DNA from: Vibrio renipiscarius
GTDB taxonomy: Bacteria; Pseudomonadota; Gammaproteobacteria; Enterobacterales; Vibrionaceae
NCBI RefSeq assembly: GCF_000827885.1
Contig: NZ_JTKH01000019.1
Location: forward strand, 1 to 64,000
DNA: 64,000 nucleotides
Direction of reading: 5' to 3'
Positions 55,802 to 64,000 of the stretch are shown here, in pieces. Under the pieces are notes generated by a model. That model worked only from the letters and a program-made list of their open reading frames with translations. It did not search any database and was not told the origin of the DNA. The translations under genes were made by a program, and so were the position numbers. Position 1 is the stretch's first letter, and every line of letters starts with the position of its first letter.

Positions 55802-56073
55802 TTTTCACTGCCCTGCACTTTTTTCATCATACTTCCCCAACCTCCCCTTCAGCGTCGATCCGAGAATAATTTGTAAATTGGCACATTATTGCCAATAGTT
55901 AAAATAATGTTAAATATCATTTCTACACGTATAAGATAATGACTGATATTCAACACATTGATTTTTAAACCATGATGCCGGATAACGCGCGTTTGCTGTC
56001 CCGTCTTTCAGTCCGTCATTCAAACAACCACCAGCAGTCAGTGGGATCTGAGAGAGACCATCAAGGAGGAACT
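55802..56073. other. Gap before the DUF2189 gene
   Basis: No gene is supported. A run of AT-rich promoter-like sequence (55860-55960) precedes the strong AAGGAGG ribosome site of the next gene. Confidence 0.5.
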
Positions 56074-56871
56074 ATGCCTCGAACTGTGAATCCATCGGAC
56101 TTCAAAAGCGGAAAAAAAGAAGTCCCCAACCATGAATATGCTCGAACCATATCGTGTAACCAAGTCAGCATCAGTGCGCCTTTTCATTGGCTCGCGCTTG
56201 GCCTGCATGACTTGGTCAAAATGCCCATCATCAGTGCCTTTTATGGCCTGTGCTTTATGGCCGCCGCGATCGGCATTGTGCTATTAGTACAATGGCAAGG
56301 TACCCATTTAGTCGTCATGCCAAGTCTTGTTGTCTATATGCTTATAGGGCCTTTTTTAGCGCTTGGTCTTTATGATGCAAGTTGGGCGAGAGAAAGAGGA
56401 CGCAGTGCCAGCTTATTTCATTCCATCAAAGCCATCAGTCGCAACTCTACCTCTCAGTGGGCCTTTGCTCTATTACTCGCGATGAGCATGATCTTTTGGA
56501 TGCGAATTGCCGCTTTATTGCATGCTATCTATCCCTCAGTCCAAGGCGCACCGCTAGCGGATTTTCTCCCCTTCCTTATCATTGGATCGATCGTTGGTTT
56601 CGTTTTAGCCTGCGTCGTTTTTAGTTTGTCAGCCTTTTCGATTCCATTAATGATGGAGCGTCGCGTGGATATGATGACCGCTGTATTCACTAGCTTTAAC
56701 GCCGTGAAAAGCAACATCCCCGCCATGATCGTCTGGGCGGCGATCATTTGTGGCGGCATCTTAATTGGCTTTGCGACCTACGGCATCGGCATGCTGTTTA
56801 CTATGCCGATTCTTGGCTACGGTACTTGGCATGCTTATCACGAGGTCATCAAGAAGAAACATCACCCTTAA
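56074..56871 (+). CDS. DUF2189 membrane protein
   Basis: The start at ATG 56074 (MPRTVNPSD) is set by AAGGAGG 5 bases upstream; the frame reaches further up but without support. The 265-aa protein has about 40 polar residues, then six hydrophobic segments (around 65-90, 95-120, 145-165, 180-210, 225-245), with the ALGLHDLVKMPIISAFYGL start of the DUF2189 domain. The family is of unknown function and common in proteobacteria. It is alone in its unit and ends before a terminator. Confidence 0.85.
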   Translation: MPRTVNPSDFKSGKKEVPNHEYARTISCNQVSISAPFHWLALGLHDLVKMPIISAFYGLCFMAAAIGIVLLVQWQGTHLVVMPSLVVYMLIGPFLALGLYDASWARERGRSASLFHSIKAISRNSTSQWAFALLLAMSMIFWMRIAALLHAIYPSVQGAPLADFLPFLIIGSIVGFVLACVVFSLSAFSIPLMMERRVDMMTAVFTSFNAVKSNIPAMIVWAAIICGGILIGFATYGIGMLFTMPILGYGTWHAYHEVIKKKHHP

Positions 56872-56930
56872 CAGAATTTCCTTAACCGCATTTTCTTAAC
56901 AGCGTTGATGCTTCGCTATATGATGCAGAC

Positions 56931-56958
56931 AGCCCAGCCATTACGCTGGGCTCTTTTT
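56931..56958 (+). terminator. Terminator after the DUF2189 gene
   Basis: AGCCCAGC-CATTAC-GCTGGGCT followed by CTTTTT. sprT starts 23 bases later. Confidence 0.85.
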
Positions 56959-56980
56959 ATGGTTAAGGCGTGGAGAAAGC

Positions 56981-57478
56981 GTGGACAAAGAACTCAATTA
57001 TCAGGCCATACGAAAAGTGGCAGAGTGCATCAAACTCGCTGAGCAGGCTTTTCAGCGCTCTTTTCCTCAACCGACACTCAGCTATCAATTACGTGGCAAA
57101 GCGGCTGGAAAAGCCTACTTGCAACTCAATCAGGTACGCATCAATCCGGTCCTCTTCTTGGAAAACCAGCATGCTTTCTTAGATGAAGTCATTCCTCACG
57201 AGGTCGCGCATTTAATTACCTATCAAGTCTATGGTCGTGTTCGTCCCCACGGAACGCAATGGAAAGGCGTGATGGAAAGTGTCTTTGCTATCCCAGCCCG
57301 AACAACACACTCTTTTGCGACCGAGTCTGTACAAGGCAAAACCTTTCAATATCGTTGTCACTGTCGCGACTACCCACTGACCATTCGCCGTCACAATAAG
57401 ATCCTAAGAGGACAGATGAGCTATCGTTGTCAGCAATGCCAGCACCTGTTGAGCTTCACCGGTAAGCAACTCAGCTAA
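56981..57478 (+). CDS. sprT: SprT-family zinc metalloprotease-like protein
   Basis: The 165-aa protein has the zinc-binding HEVAH (73-77) with a further HG.QW motif about 20 residues on, and a C-terminal zinc ribbon (RCHC...CQQC). It starts with GTG after GGAG. SprT-like proteins resemble the DNA-protein crosslink protease Spartan; the bacterial role is little known. The place before endA is standard in this genus. Confidence 0.92.
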   Translation: MDKELNYQAIRKVAECIKLAEQAFQRSFPQPTLSYQLRGKAAGKAYLQLNQVRINPVLFLENQHAFLDEVIPHEVAHLITYQVYGRVRPHGTQWKGVMESVFAIPARTTHSFATESVQGKTFQYRCHCRDYPLTIRRHNKILRGQMSYRCQQCQHLLSFTGKQLS

Positions 57479-57553
57479 TCACAAAATTATCACCGACTTG
57501 TTATTAAATTGAGTGATATCATGCAAAAAGACATTCCTTTATAAGACTTTTTC

Positions 57554-58276
57554 ATGCGTAAACTCTCCTGTCTACTGCTTGCGTTTGCGGCAAGCAGTGT
57601 TGTAGCAGCTCCCCCGAGTTCCTTTTCTGCCGCCAAACGCGAAGCCGTAAGTATCTACAAAGATCTCGAGCGCGATCTTGATTACGCCACCAGCTTCTAC
57701 TGCGGCTGTGACATTCAATGGCAAGGTCGAAAAGGCGTTCCTGATTTACAAGGCTGCGGCTATAAGATCCGTAAACAAACACAAAAAGTTCGCGCAACCC
57801 GTATCGAATGGGAACACGTTGTACCTGCGTGGCAATTCGGCCATCAAATGCAATGTTGGCAAAAAGGTGGGCGCAAAGAGTGCTCGAAGAAAAAATATCC
57901 GCAATTTCGCCAGATGGAAGCGGACTTGCACAACCTGACCCCCGCGATTGGCGAAGTCAACGGCGATCGCTCAAACTTCAATTTTAGTCAGTGGAATGGT
58001 GTGGATGGCGTCTCTTATGGTCGCTGTGAAATGCAGGTGAACTTTAAGCAACGCAAAGTGATGCCGCCCGATCGTGCCCGTGGTTCGATTGCCCGCACTT
58101 ACCTCTACATGAGCCAAGAATACGGTTTTAACATTTCGAAACAGCAACAACAGCTGATGCTGGCTTGGAATAAACAATACCCCGCAGACCGATGGGAATG
58201 CGAACGCGATAAACACATTGCGAAAGTACAAGGCAATCACAACCCGTTTGTGCTTGAAGCTTGTCGAGCTCTATAA
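57554..58276 (+). CDS. endA: Secreted endonuclease I
   Basis: The N-terminal [19 protein letters not shown] is a signal peptide. The mature ~220-aa protein has the endonuclease I signatures: [22 protein letters not shown] with the catalytic histidine, and NGDRSNFNF. Cysteine pairs suggest disulfides in the periplasm. In V. cholerae the same gene (dns) degrades extracellular DNA and limits natural transformation. Confidence 0.95.
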   Translation: MRKLSCLLLAFAASSVVAAPPSSFSAAKREAVSIYKDLERDLDYATSFYCGCDIQWQGRKGVPDLQGCGYKIRKQTQKVRATRIEWEHVVPAWQFGHQMQCWQKGGRKECSKKKYPQFRQMEADLHNLTPAIGEVNGDRSNFNFSQWNGVDGVSYGRCEMQVNFKQRKVMPPDRARGSIARTYLYMSQEYGFNISKQQQQLMLAWNKQYPADRWECERDKHIAKVQGNHNPFVLEACRAL

Positions 58277-58423
58277 TTTATCCAAAACACCAATATTCTT
58301 ATTGGGCTGAATCGCAACAGGTCACTCAACGTAACGAATGACAATGAGTAAACCCCTTGTTTTTTCGGCCCAATGCATCCATGTTACTCTTTATAACTCT
58401 CTTTTGGCTGGAACTTATACACC

Positions 58424-59155
58424 ATGCGAATCCCACGAATTTATCATCCAGAAATCATTCAACAACTCGGTATCGTTGAACTTAGTGACGATGCCGCAGG
58501 CCATATAGGCCGAGCTCTTCGCATGAAAGAGGGACAAGAAGTTCTATTGTTTGATGGCAGCGGCGCAGAATTTCCGGCGACCATCAGCGAAGTCACGAAA
58601 AAAACCGTGCACGTAGAAGTGACCGAGCGCGTTGAACGCAGCAGCGAATCCCCTTTAGATCTTCACCTAGGTCAAGTCGTGTCACGCGGCGATAAAATGG
58701 AATTCACCATTCAAAAATCGGTTGAGCTGGGCGTAAATACGATCACGCCTCTAATTTCTGAACGTTGTGGCGTCAAACTCGATCAAAAGCGTTTCGACAA
58801 GAAACTCGAACAATGGCAAAAAATTGCGATTAGCGCTTGCGAGCAATGCGGCCGTAACACCGTGCCAGAAATCCGTCCAATCATGAAATTGGAAGAGTGG
58901 TGTGCCGAAGAGTACGACGGCTTAAAGCTGAATCTGCACCCACGCGCAAAATATTCGATCAATACTCTACCAACTCCTGTTGAGAAGGTTCGACTATTGA
59001 TTGGCCCTGAAGGCGGTCTATCGAGCGAAGAAATCGATATGACTCAAGATTATCAATTTGAAGAAACGCTTCTCGGCCCACGTGTTTTACGTACCGAAAC
59101 GGCGGCGTTAACAGCAATTACAGCTCTACAGGTTCGCTTTGGCGACCTAGGCTAA
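58424..59155 (+). CDS. rsmE: 16S rRNA m3U1498 methyltransferase
   Basis: The 243-aa protein has an N-terminal PUA-like part ([11 protein letters not shown]...[24 protein letters not shown]) and a SPOUT methyltransferase domain with the knot segment [14 protein letters not shown] and [11 protein letters not shown] near the end. It methylates U1498 of 16S rRNA. It is followed 12 bases later by gshB, the standard order. Confidence 0.95.
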   Translation: MRIPRIYHPEIIQQLGIVELSDDAAGHIGRALRMKEGQEVLLFDGSGAEFPATISEVTKKTVHVEVTERVERSSESPLDLHLGQVVSRGDKMEFTIQKSVELGVNTITPLISERCGVKLDQKRFDKKLEQWQKIAISACEQCGRNTVPEIRPIMKLEEWCAEEYDGLKLNLHPRAKYSINTLPTPVEKVRLLIGPEGGLSSEEIDMTQDYQFEETLLGPRVLRTETAALTAITALQVRFGDLG

Positions 59156-59167
59156 CCGGAGAAAAGC

Positions 59168-60115
59168 ATGATTAAACTTGGCATCGTGATGGACCCAATT
59201 TCGTCCATCAACATCAAAAAAGACTCTAGCTTTGCCATGATGTTAGAAGCGCAACGTCGCGGCTACGAAATTCACTATATGGAAATGCAAGATCTGCATC
59301 TTGACCAAGGTGTCGCAATTGCCGATACCAAAGTGGTTGAGCTGAAAGAAGATCCAAACGGTTGGTACGAATTCAAATCAGAACAGAGCATTAAACTGGC
59401 GGATCTGGATGCGGTTCTGATGCGCAAAGATCCTCCTTTTGATACGGAATACATCTACGCGACCTACATTTTAGAGCGTGCAGAAATCGAAGGTGCACTG
59501 ATCGTCAATAAGCCACAAAGCCTGCGTGACTGTAACGAAAAACTGTTTACCGCTTGGTTCCCTGAACTGACCCCAACGACTATCGTTACGCGCAAAGCGG
59601 AAAAAATTAAAGCTTTCCGCGAAGAGCATGGTGATGTGATCTTAAAACCTCTTGATGGTATGGGCGGCGCGTCTATTTTCCGCGTAAAAGAAAATGACCC
59701 AAATATCTCAGTGATCATTGAAACGCTGACTAACCACGGTCAAAACTACGCGATGGCACAAACTTTCGTGCCTGACATCAGCAATGGTGACAAGCGTATT
59801 CTTGTGGTTGATGGTGAGCCAATGCCTTACTGCCTAGCGCGTATTCCCGCTAAAGGTGAAACGCGAGGCAACCTTGCCGCTGGTGGTACAGGGGTCGCTC
59901 AACCTCTAAGCGAAACAGATAAGCAGATCGCTCTGGCCGTTGCGCCTACACTAAAAGAAAAAGGCCTGATCTTCGTGGGTCTTGATGTGATCGGCGATAA
60001 GCTGACCGAGATTAACGTCACTAGCCCAACTTGTATCCGTGAAATTGAAGCCGCTTTTGATATTTCAATCACTGGCAAGCTAATGGATGCCATTGAGCGT
60101 CGTCTAGAAAAATAA
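59168..60115 (+). CDS. gshB: Glutathione synthetase
   Basis: This ATP-grasp enzyme joins glycine to gamma-glutamylcysteine. The 315-aa protein has [32 protein letters not shown] at the start, [18 protein letters not shown], the ATP-binding [14 protein letters not shown] loop and the metal-binding [15 protein letters not shown] ribosome site follows rsmE closely, so the two are one unit. Confidence 0.96.
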   Translation: MIKLGIVMDPISSINIKKDSSFAMMLEAQRRGYEIHYMEMQDLHLDQGVAIADTKVVELKEDPNGWYEFKSEQSIKLADLDAVLMRKDPPFDTEYIYATYILERAEIEGALIVNKPQSLRDCNEKLFTAWFPELTPTTIVTRKAEKIKAFREEHGDVILKPLDGMGGASIFRVKENDPNISVIIETLTNHGQNYAMAQTFVPDISNGDKRILVVDGEPMPYCLARIPAKGETRGNLAAGGTGVAQPLSETDKQIALAVAPTLKEKGLIFVGLDVIGDKLTEINVTSPTCIREIEAAFDISITGKLMDAIERRLEK

Positions 60116-60174
60116 TCCGAAACGAGGGCGCTTGCGCCCTCTCATCACTGGGCAACCATCAGGCGGGATTACTT

Positions 60175-60738
60175 ATGAATTTAACTAACCACTTTTTAGT
60201 CGCCATGCCGGGCATGAAAGATCCCTACTTTAAGCGCAGCGTTATTTATGTGTGTGAGCACAACCAAGACGGCGCGATGGGGTTGATGATCAACGCGCCG
60301 ATCGAAGTCACTGTCGGCAAGATGCTTGAGCAAGTTAACGCTGATCAAGTGCAACCGCTGCATAAGACTGACAACTTGGAAATGCCGGTACTCAATGGCG
60401 GCCCCGTCTCTGAAGATCGCGGCTTTATCTTGCACCAGCCGAAAGATCAGTATGAATCAAGCATTCAAATGACCGATAAGATCTCCGTGACCACCTCAAA
60501 AGACATTTTGAGCGTTCTGGGAACAGAGGCAGAACCCAATCAATACCTTGTGGCTCTAGGCTACTCTGGTTGGGAAGCCGGTCAGCTTGAAACAGAGTTA
60601 GCGGAAAATTCATGGCTCACCATCGAAGCGGATCCAACCGTCATTTTTGAAACCCCAGTGACTGAACGCTGGCAAACGGCAGTACAAATGCTTGGCATTG
60701 ATGTCGCCCAACTTTCGAGTGATGTCGGACACGCCTAA
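60175..60738 (+). CDS. yqgE: YqgE/AlgH family protein
   Basis: The 187-aa protein shows the family start ([38 protein letters not shown]) and the [11 protein letters not shown] segment. It has no known catalytic activity. A hairpin without T run lies between gshB and this gene. Confidence 0.92.
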   Translation: MNLTNHFLVAMPGMKDPYFKRSVIYVCEHNQDGAMGLMINAPIEVTVGKMLEQVNADQVQPLHKTDNLEMPVLNGGPVSEDRGFILHQPKDQYESSIQMTDKISVTTSKDILSVLGTEAEPNQYLVALGYSGWEAGQLETELAENSWLTIEADPTVIFETPVTERWQTAVQMLGIDVAQLSSDVGHA

Positions 60739-60838
60739 AATCACTGCGTCGTACACATTGCATCGTCCACTGACGTGATCGTATGAGTGACAACCGCTCA
60801 TAATGATAAAAACAACGCATTAAAAAGAACAAATTACT

Positions 60839-61267
60839 ATGTCGAATAGAACCATTATGGCTTTTGACTTTGGCACCAAAAGTATTGGTAGCGCCATTGG
60901 TCAAGAAATTACCGGAACCGCCTCACCATTAAAGGCATTTAAAGCCAATGATGGCGTCCCAAACTGGGATGATATCGAAAAGCAGATCAAAGAATGGCAA
61001 CCGAATCTGATTGTGGTCGGTTTACCGACGGATCTGCATGGTAAAGCGTTGGACGTGATCACCCCGCGAGCCAAAAAATTTGGTGGTCGTTTGCAAGGTC
61101 GTTTTGGCATTGCGGTAGAAATGCATGATGAACGTCTATCGACAAGAGAAGCTCGCGCCGATCTTTTTGCGATGGGTGGCTACAAAGCACTGACAAAAGG
61201 CAATGTCGATTGCCAATCTGCCGTCGTCATTCTCGAAAGCTGGTTTGAAGCGCAGTGGGGGGAGTGA
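60839..61267 (+). CDS. ruvX: Putative Holliday junction resolvase / pre-16S rRNA nuclease
   Basis: The 142-aa RNase H-fold protein has the start [37 protein letters not shown] and [13 protein letters not shown] of YqgF/RuvX. In E. coli it matures the 5' end of 16S rRNA. Usually co-transcribed with yqgE, here 100 bases downstream. Confidence 0.94.
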   Translation: MSNRTIMAFDFGTKSIGSAIGQEITGTASPLKAFKANDGVPNWDDIEKQIKEWQPNLIVVGLPTDLHGKALDVITPRAKKFGGRLQGRFGIAVEMHDERLSTREARADLFAMGGYKALTKGNVDCQSAVVILESWFEAQWGE

Positions 61268-61305
61268 TCTCCCGTTAGTTCAAACACGATTTCAGCTATA
61301 GAAAC

Positions 61306-61337
61306 AAAAATCCCGAGCCAATGCTCGGGATTTTTTA
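61306..61337. terminator. Bidirectional terminator between ruvX and pmbA
   Basis: AAATCCCGAGC-CAAT-GCTCGGGATTT with A and T runs. Confidence 0.92.
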
Positions 61338-61362
61338 TTGTACTTGTCTTGAAACGCCGCCG

Positions 61363-62706
61363 TTATTCGCCTGCGACTTTCATCGACCCAAGCAAGATCG
61401 AGCCCGTTTGGATTTGCGAGCGAGTTTCCACGTCACTACCCACTGCCACGATCTGCTGGAACATATCTTTTAAGTTACCCGCGATGGTCACTTCAGAGAC
61501 TGGGTATTGGATCTCTCCATTCTCAACCCAGAAACCGGCTGCGCCGCGTGAGTAATCACCAGTCACGGTGTTCACACCCTGCCCCATCACTTCCGTCACC
61601 AAGAAGCCGGTTCCCAGCTCTCTCAGCATTTGTTGGTAATCTTGGCCAGTCGATTGAACAAACCAGTTATGAATGCCACCAGCGTGACCTGTTGGGTCCA
61701 TTTTCATCTTACGCGCTGCGTAGCTCGTCAGCAGGTAAGTCGCCAATACGCCATCGGTAATGATTTCACAATCTTTGGTGAAAACCCCTTCGCTATCAAA
61801 CGGGCTTGATGCCAAGCCACGCAAAATATGCGGACGCTCAGAAATATTAAACCAGCTCGGTAACACCTGTTTACCTAAGTGATCCAGTAAAAATGACGAT
61901 TTACGGTAAAGGTTTCCACCACTGATCGCCATCACTAGGTGGCCAATCAAACCGGTCGCCACATCGGCGGCGAACATGACCGGGTATTTACCCGTCTTCA
62001 AACGCTGTGCATCTAAACGGCTCACCGTTTTTTCTGCTGCCATTTGGCCAACTTGTTCAGGCGTCCAAAGCTCATCTTTATGACGTGCCATGGTGTAGCT
62101 GTAATCGCGCTCCATCTCACCATTCGCGCCTTGGCCAATCACACAGCAGCTGGTGCTGTGGCGGCTGCTAGCGTAACTTGCAAGCAAACCATGGCTATTA
62201 CCATACACTTTCACGCCATAGTGACTGTCGTAGCTGGCGCCATCACTTTGTTTGATTTTTTTGCTGTATTCAAGCGCGCGCTGCTCCGCGGCAATCGCCA
62301 CTTTCGCCGCATAATCAGGGTCCGGCGTATCCGGATGGAAAAGATCCAAATCAGGGATCTCTTGCACCATAAATTCTTTCGGCGCAGGGCCTGCAAATGG
62401 GTCTTCAGAAGTGTATTGAGCGATGTCTAGCGCTGCCAATACGGTTTGCTGAATCGCCTTCTCACTCAAATCTGACGTAGAGGCGCTACCCTTGCGTTGA
62501 CCACGGTAAACCGTGATACCTAAGGCACCATCACTGTTAAATTCGACGTTTTCCACCTCACACATGCGAGTTGATACGCTTAATCCAGTCGATTTAGAAA
62601 TCGCCACTTCTGCGGCATCAGCCTTAACCGCAGCCATCTCTAACGCTTTAGCGACGGCGGCTTCAAGCTCAACACGCTGCTGAGCGACTTGCTCTCTTAC
62701 GTCCAT
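61363..62706 (-). CDS. pmbA: Metalloprotease PmbA/TldE
   Basis: The 447-aa protein is the TldE/PmbA partner of TldD, a zinc-dependent protease pair that processes microcin precursors and degrades unfolded peptides. Signatures include [35 protein letters not shown] near 47-80 and the [30 protein letters not shown] block near 385-415. It is divergent from darP. Confidence 0.95.
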   Translation of the reverse strand: MDVREQVAQQRVELEAAVAKALEMAAVKADAAEVAISKSTGLSVSTRMCEVENVEFNSDGALGITVYRGQRKGSASTSDLSEKAIQQTVLAALDIAQYTSEDPFAGPAPKEFMVQEIPDLDLFHPDTPDPDYAAKVAIAAEQRALEYSKKIKQSDGASYDSHYGVKVYGNSHGLLASYASSRHSTSCCVIGQGANGEMERDYSYTMARHKDELWTPEQVGQMAAEKTVSRLDAQRLKTGKYPVMFAADVATGLIGHLVMAISGGNLYRKSSFLLDHLGKQVLPSWFNISERPHILRGLASSPFDSEGVFTKDCEIITDGVLATYLLTSYAARKMKMDPTGHAGGIHNWFVQSTGQDYQQMLRELGTGFLVTEVMGQGVNTVTGDYSRGAAGFWVENGEIQYPVSEVTIAGNLKDMFQQIVAVGSDVETRSQIQTGSILLGSMKVAGE

Positions 62707-62816
62707 ATTTTATCTACATTTTCATGAGTATTGCTTCTAGGATAACAAGAATTTCGCATTCTCCCCAAGATTCTTGTTAAAATAGGAGAAGAGATAGTCA
62801 AATAAAGGCAAAAGAG

Positions 62817-63350
62817 ATGGCTCGTAAGAATCAAAAAGCGCCATGGGAACCGGAAGAAGAGATCATCTGGGTTAGTAAATCCGAGATGAAACGCGATATG
62901 GATATATTGCAAAAACTAGGTGTAGAGTTAGTCGAACTCAGTTCGTCTACTCTTAAAAAAATGCCGCTAAGTGAAGATCTTCTTGATGCAGTGAAAGATG
63001 CACAACGCTTCAAAAACGAAGCGCGTCGTCGCCAACTGCAACGCATCGGTAAATTGATGCAATACGAAGATGCTGATCAAATCCAAGCAGCACTAGATAA
63101 AGTTCGTAACAAGCACGCACAGAACACTGTGATGCTGCAAAAACTTGAGCTTCTACGCGATCGCGTTGTGGCTGAAGGTGATGCTGCGATTGAAGCGGTA
63201 ATGACAATGTACCCAGAGGGTGATCGTCAGCGCTTACGTCAACTTGCTCGTCAAGCAGCAAAAGAAAAACAAGCGAATAAGCCACCACGCGCTTATCGCG
63301 AAATTTTCCAAGTAATTAGAGCATTACACGAAGCGCAAACTAAAGCGTAA
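62817..63350 (+). CDS. darP: DarP/YjgA ribosome-associated protein
   Basis: The 177-aa helical, charged protein has [29 protein letters not shown] near the start and a basic helical body. It binds the 50S subunit precursor and helps its assembly. The ribosome site is AAAGAG upstream of ATG; divergent from pmbA, an arrangement common in gamma-proteobacteria. Confidence 0.93.
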   Translation: MARKNQKAPWEPEEEIIWVSKSEMKRDMDILQKLGVELVELSSSTLKKMPLSEDLLDAVKDAQRFKNEARRRQLQRIGKLMQYEDADQIQAALDKVRNKHAQNTVMLQKLELLRDRVVAEGDAAIEAVMTMYPEGDRQRLRQLARQAAKEKQANKPPRAYREIFQVIRALHEAQTKA

Positions 63351-63367
63351 TCGTTGTGAGTCTAATG

Positions 63368-63398
63368 AAAAAGGTTGCCCTTATCGGCAACCTTTTTT
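63368..63398. terminator. Terminator between darP and thiQ
   Basis: AAAGGTTGCC-CTTATC-GGCAACCTTT with a T run on the plus strand and A residues upstream, serving both convergent genes. Confidence 0.9.
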
Positions 63399-63421
63399 GT
63401 TTTTGTCGAATCAACAATCCA

Positions 63422-64000
63422 TTAATGACCCGCTTTAACAAACGCCGCTAAATCGCGATGAGAATGTTCAGCCGATAACATATCAATCGAATCCGACACC
63501 ACGACTTGGCCATTGGCGACAAAGGCAAACTGGCTCGCAATCGCACGCGCATCACTGATATGGTGCGTCACCATTACCACCGTCAATTGGCGCTCTTTGG
63601 CTAAACGCTTAACAAGCACCAACATCTCTTCACGCAGCAAAGGATCTAACGCGGAAAAAGGCTCATCCAATAACCAAATTTGATGCGGCTGAACAAAACA
63701 ACGCGCTAACGCAACACGCTGTCGTTGCCCACCAGAAAGCTGCTCTGGCAAACGGTCTAGATAATCGCTCACCCCAACTTGCTGCGCAGCGTCAATGACA
63801 TGTTGCTTTTGGTCTACCGTAAGCTTTAACCCCGGATGCAACCCTAAGCCAATGTTTTCACGTACCGTCAAATGCGCAAATAAGTTGTGCTCTTGAAACA
63901 ACATCGCCACAGGGCGTTGATGTGGCGCCTTGCCGATCAGCGATTGCCCTGCGACTAAAATATCCCCTGAGCGAGGTTCAATAAAACCCGCCATCAAAGC
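63422..64000 (-). CDS. thiQ: Thiamine ABC transporter ATPase (partial at window edge)
   Basis: The visible ~193 C-terminal residues of an ABC ATPase show the Q-loop (MLFQEHNLFAHLTVRENI), the signature LSGGQRQRVALARC, Walker B IWLLDEPFSALD and the H-loop TVVMVTHHISDARAI. The sequence between Q-loop and signature is characteristic of ThiQ, which drives thiamine import with ThiB and ThiP. The Walker A end lies beyond position 64000. Confidence 0.88.
   Translation of the reverse strand, partial: ALMAGFIEPRSGDILVAGQSLIGKAPHQRPVAMLFQEHNLFAHLTVRENIGLGLHPGLKLTVDQKQHVIDAAQQVGVSDYLDRLPEQLSGGQRQRVALARCFVQPHQIWLLDEPFSALDPLLREEMLVLVKRLAKERQLTVVMVTHHISDARAIASQFAFVANGQVVVSDSIDMLSAEHSHRDLAAFVKAGH

Noticed and set aside
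3011-64000. CRISPR array or complete insertion sequence
   Set aside because: No regularly spaced short direct repeats, and no transposase gene with terminal repeats, was seen anywhere in the window.

Overview
The window is Vibrio chromosome. The conserved block from about 28.4 kb to the end (olsF, mtlADR, glmS with its DeoR regulator, pyk, argP/argO, mscS, fbaA-pgk-epd, tkt, metK, sprT, endA, rsmE, gshB, yqgE, ruvX, pmbA, darP, thiQ) has the order known from Vibrio chromosome I. There the gene next to olsF borders the tRNA-Met site used by islands such as VSP-II of V. cholerae. The species cannot be fixed from the sequence alone.

Region 1 (1-12,184) is accessory DNA at that tRNA-Met hotspot. 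Its heart is a 10-kb element bounded by compound inverted arms (240-844 and 9690-10285). Each arm holds a nearly perfect 164-bp inner part, the 3' half of a tRNA-Met(CAU) gene pointing outward, its terminator, and a diverged outer part. Inside are a leftward replication-like operon (acidic-tailed protein, family A DNA polymerase domain, P-loop ATPase) with an rRNA-type boxA leader, two unrecognised larger proteins, three very small proteins, a WYL regulator, a DUF2787 protein and another unknown. I find no integrase or transposase. A GC-rich GTCGTCGACG-like motif recurs in the arms, between genes and inside genes. A further segment (9884-12184), bounded by a 45-bp direct repeat, carries a zinc-ribbon membrane protein.

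Region 2 (12.2-28.9 kb) is a metabolic cassette. It holds a hemerythrin-GGDEF diguanylate cyclase, two degenerate DhaR-like regulators, glycerol dehydrogenase with ATP-dependent dihydroxyacetone kinase (glycerol to DHA to DHAP), then a CoA-transferase / acyl-CoA dehydrogenase / MFS operon facing a nitroreductase, followed by a DMT transporter, a purine permease and a small unknown gene.

Region 3 (28.9-45 kb) holds a bifunctional ornithine-lipid synthase and the mannitol locus. That locus has mtlA-mtlD-mtlR plus a divergent paralogous pair (an MtlA-like IIC-IIA protein without IIB, and a second MtlR), separated by a promoter region with several CRP sites. Two small unknowns, nagB, glmS with its DeoR regulator, pyk and a periplasmic SIMPL protein follow.

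Region 4 (45-64 kb) is ordinary core: argP/argO, mscS, lower glycolysis (fbaA, pgk, epd), tkt, metK under MetJ boxes, a DUF2189 membrane protein, sprT, endA, rsmE-gshB-yqgE-ruvX, pmbA, darP and the partial thiQ at the window edge. Many units end in clear intrinsic terminators, several usable from both sides.
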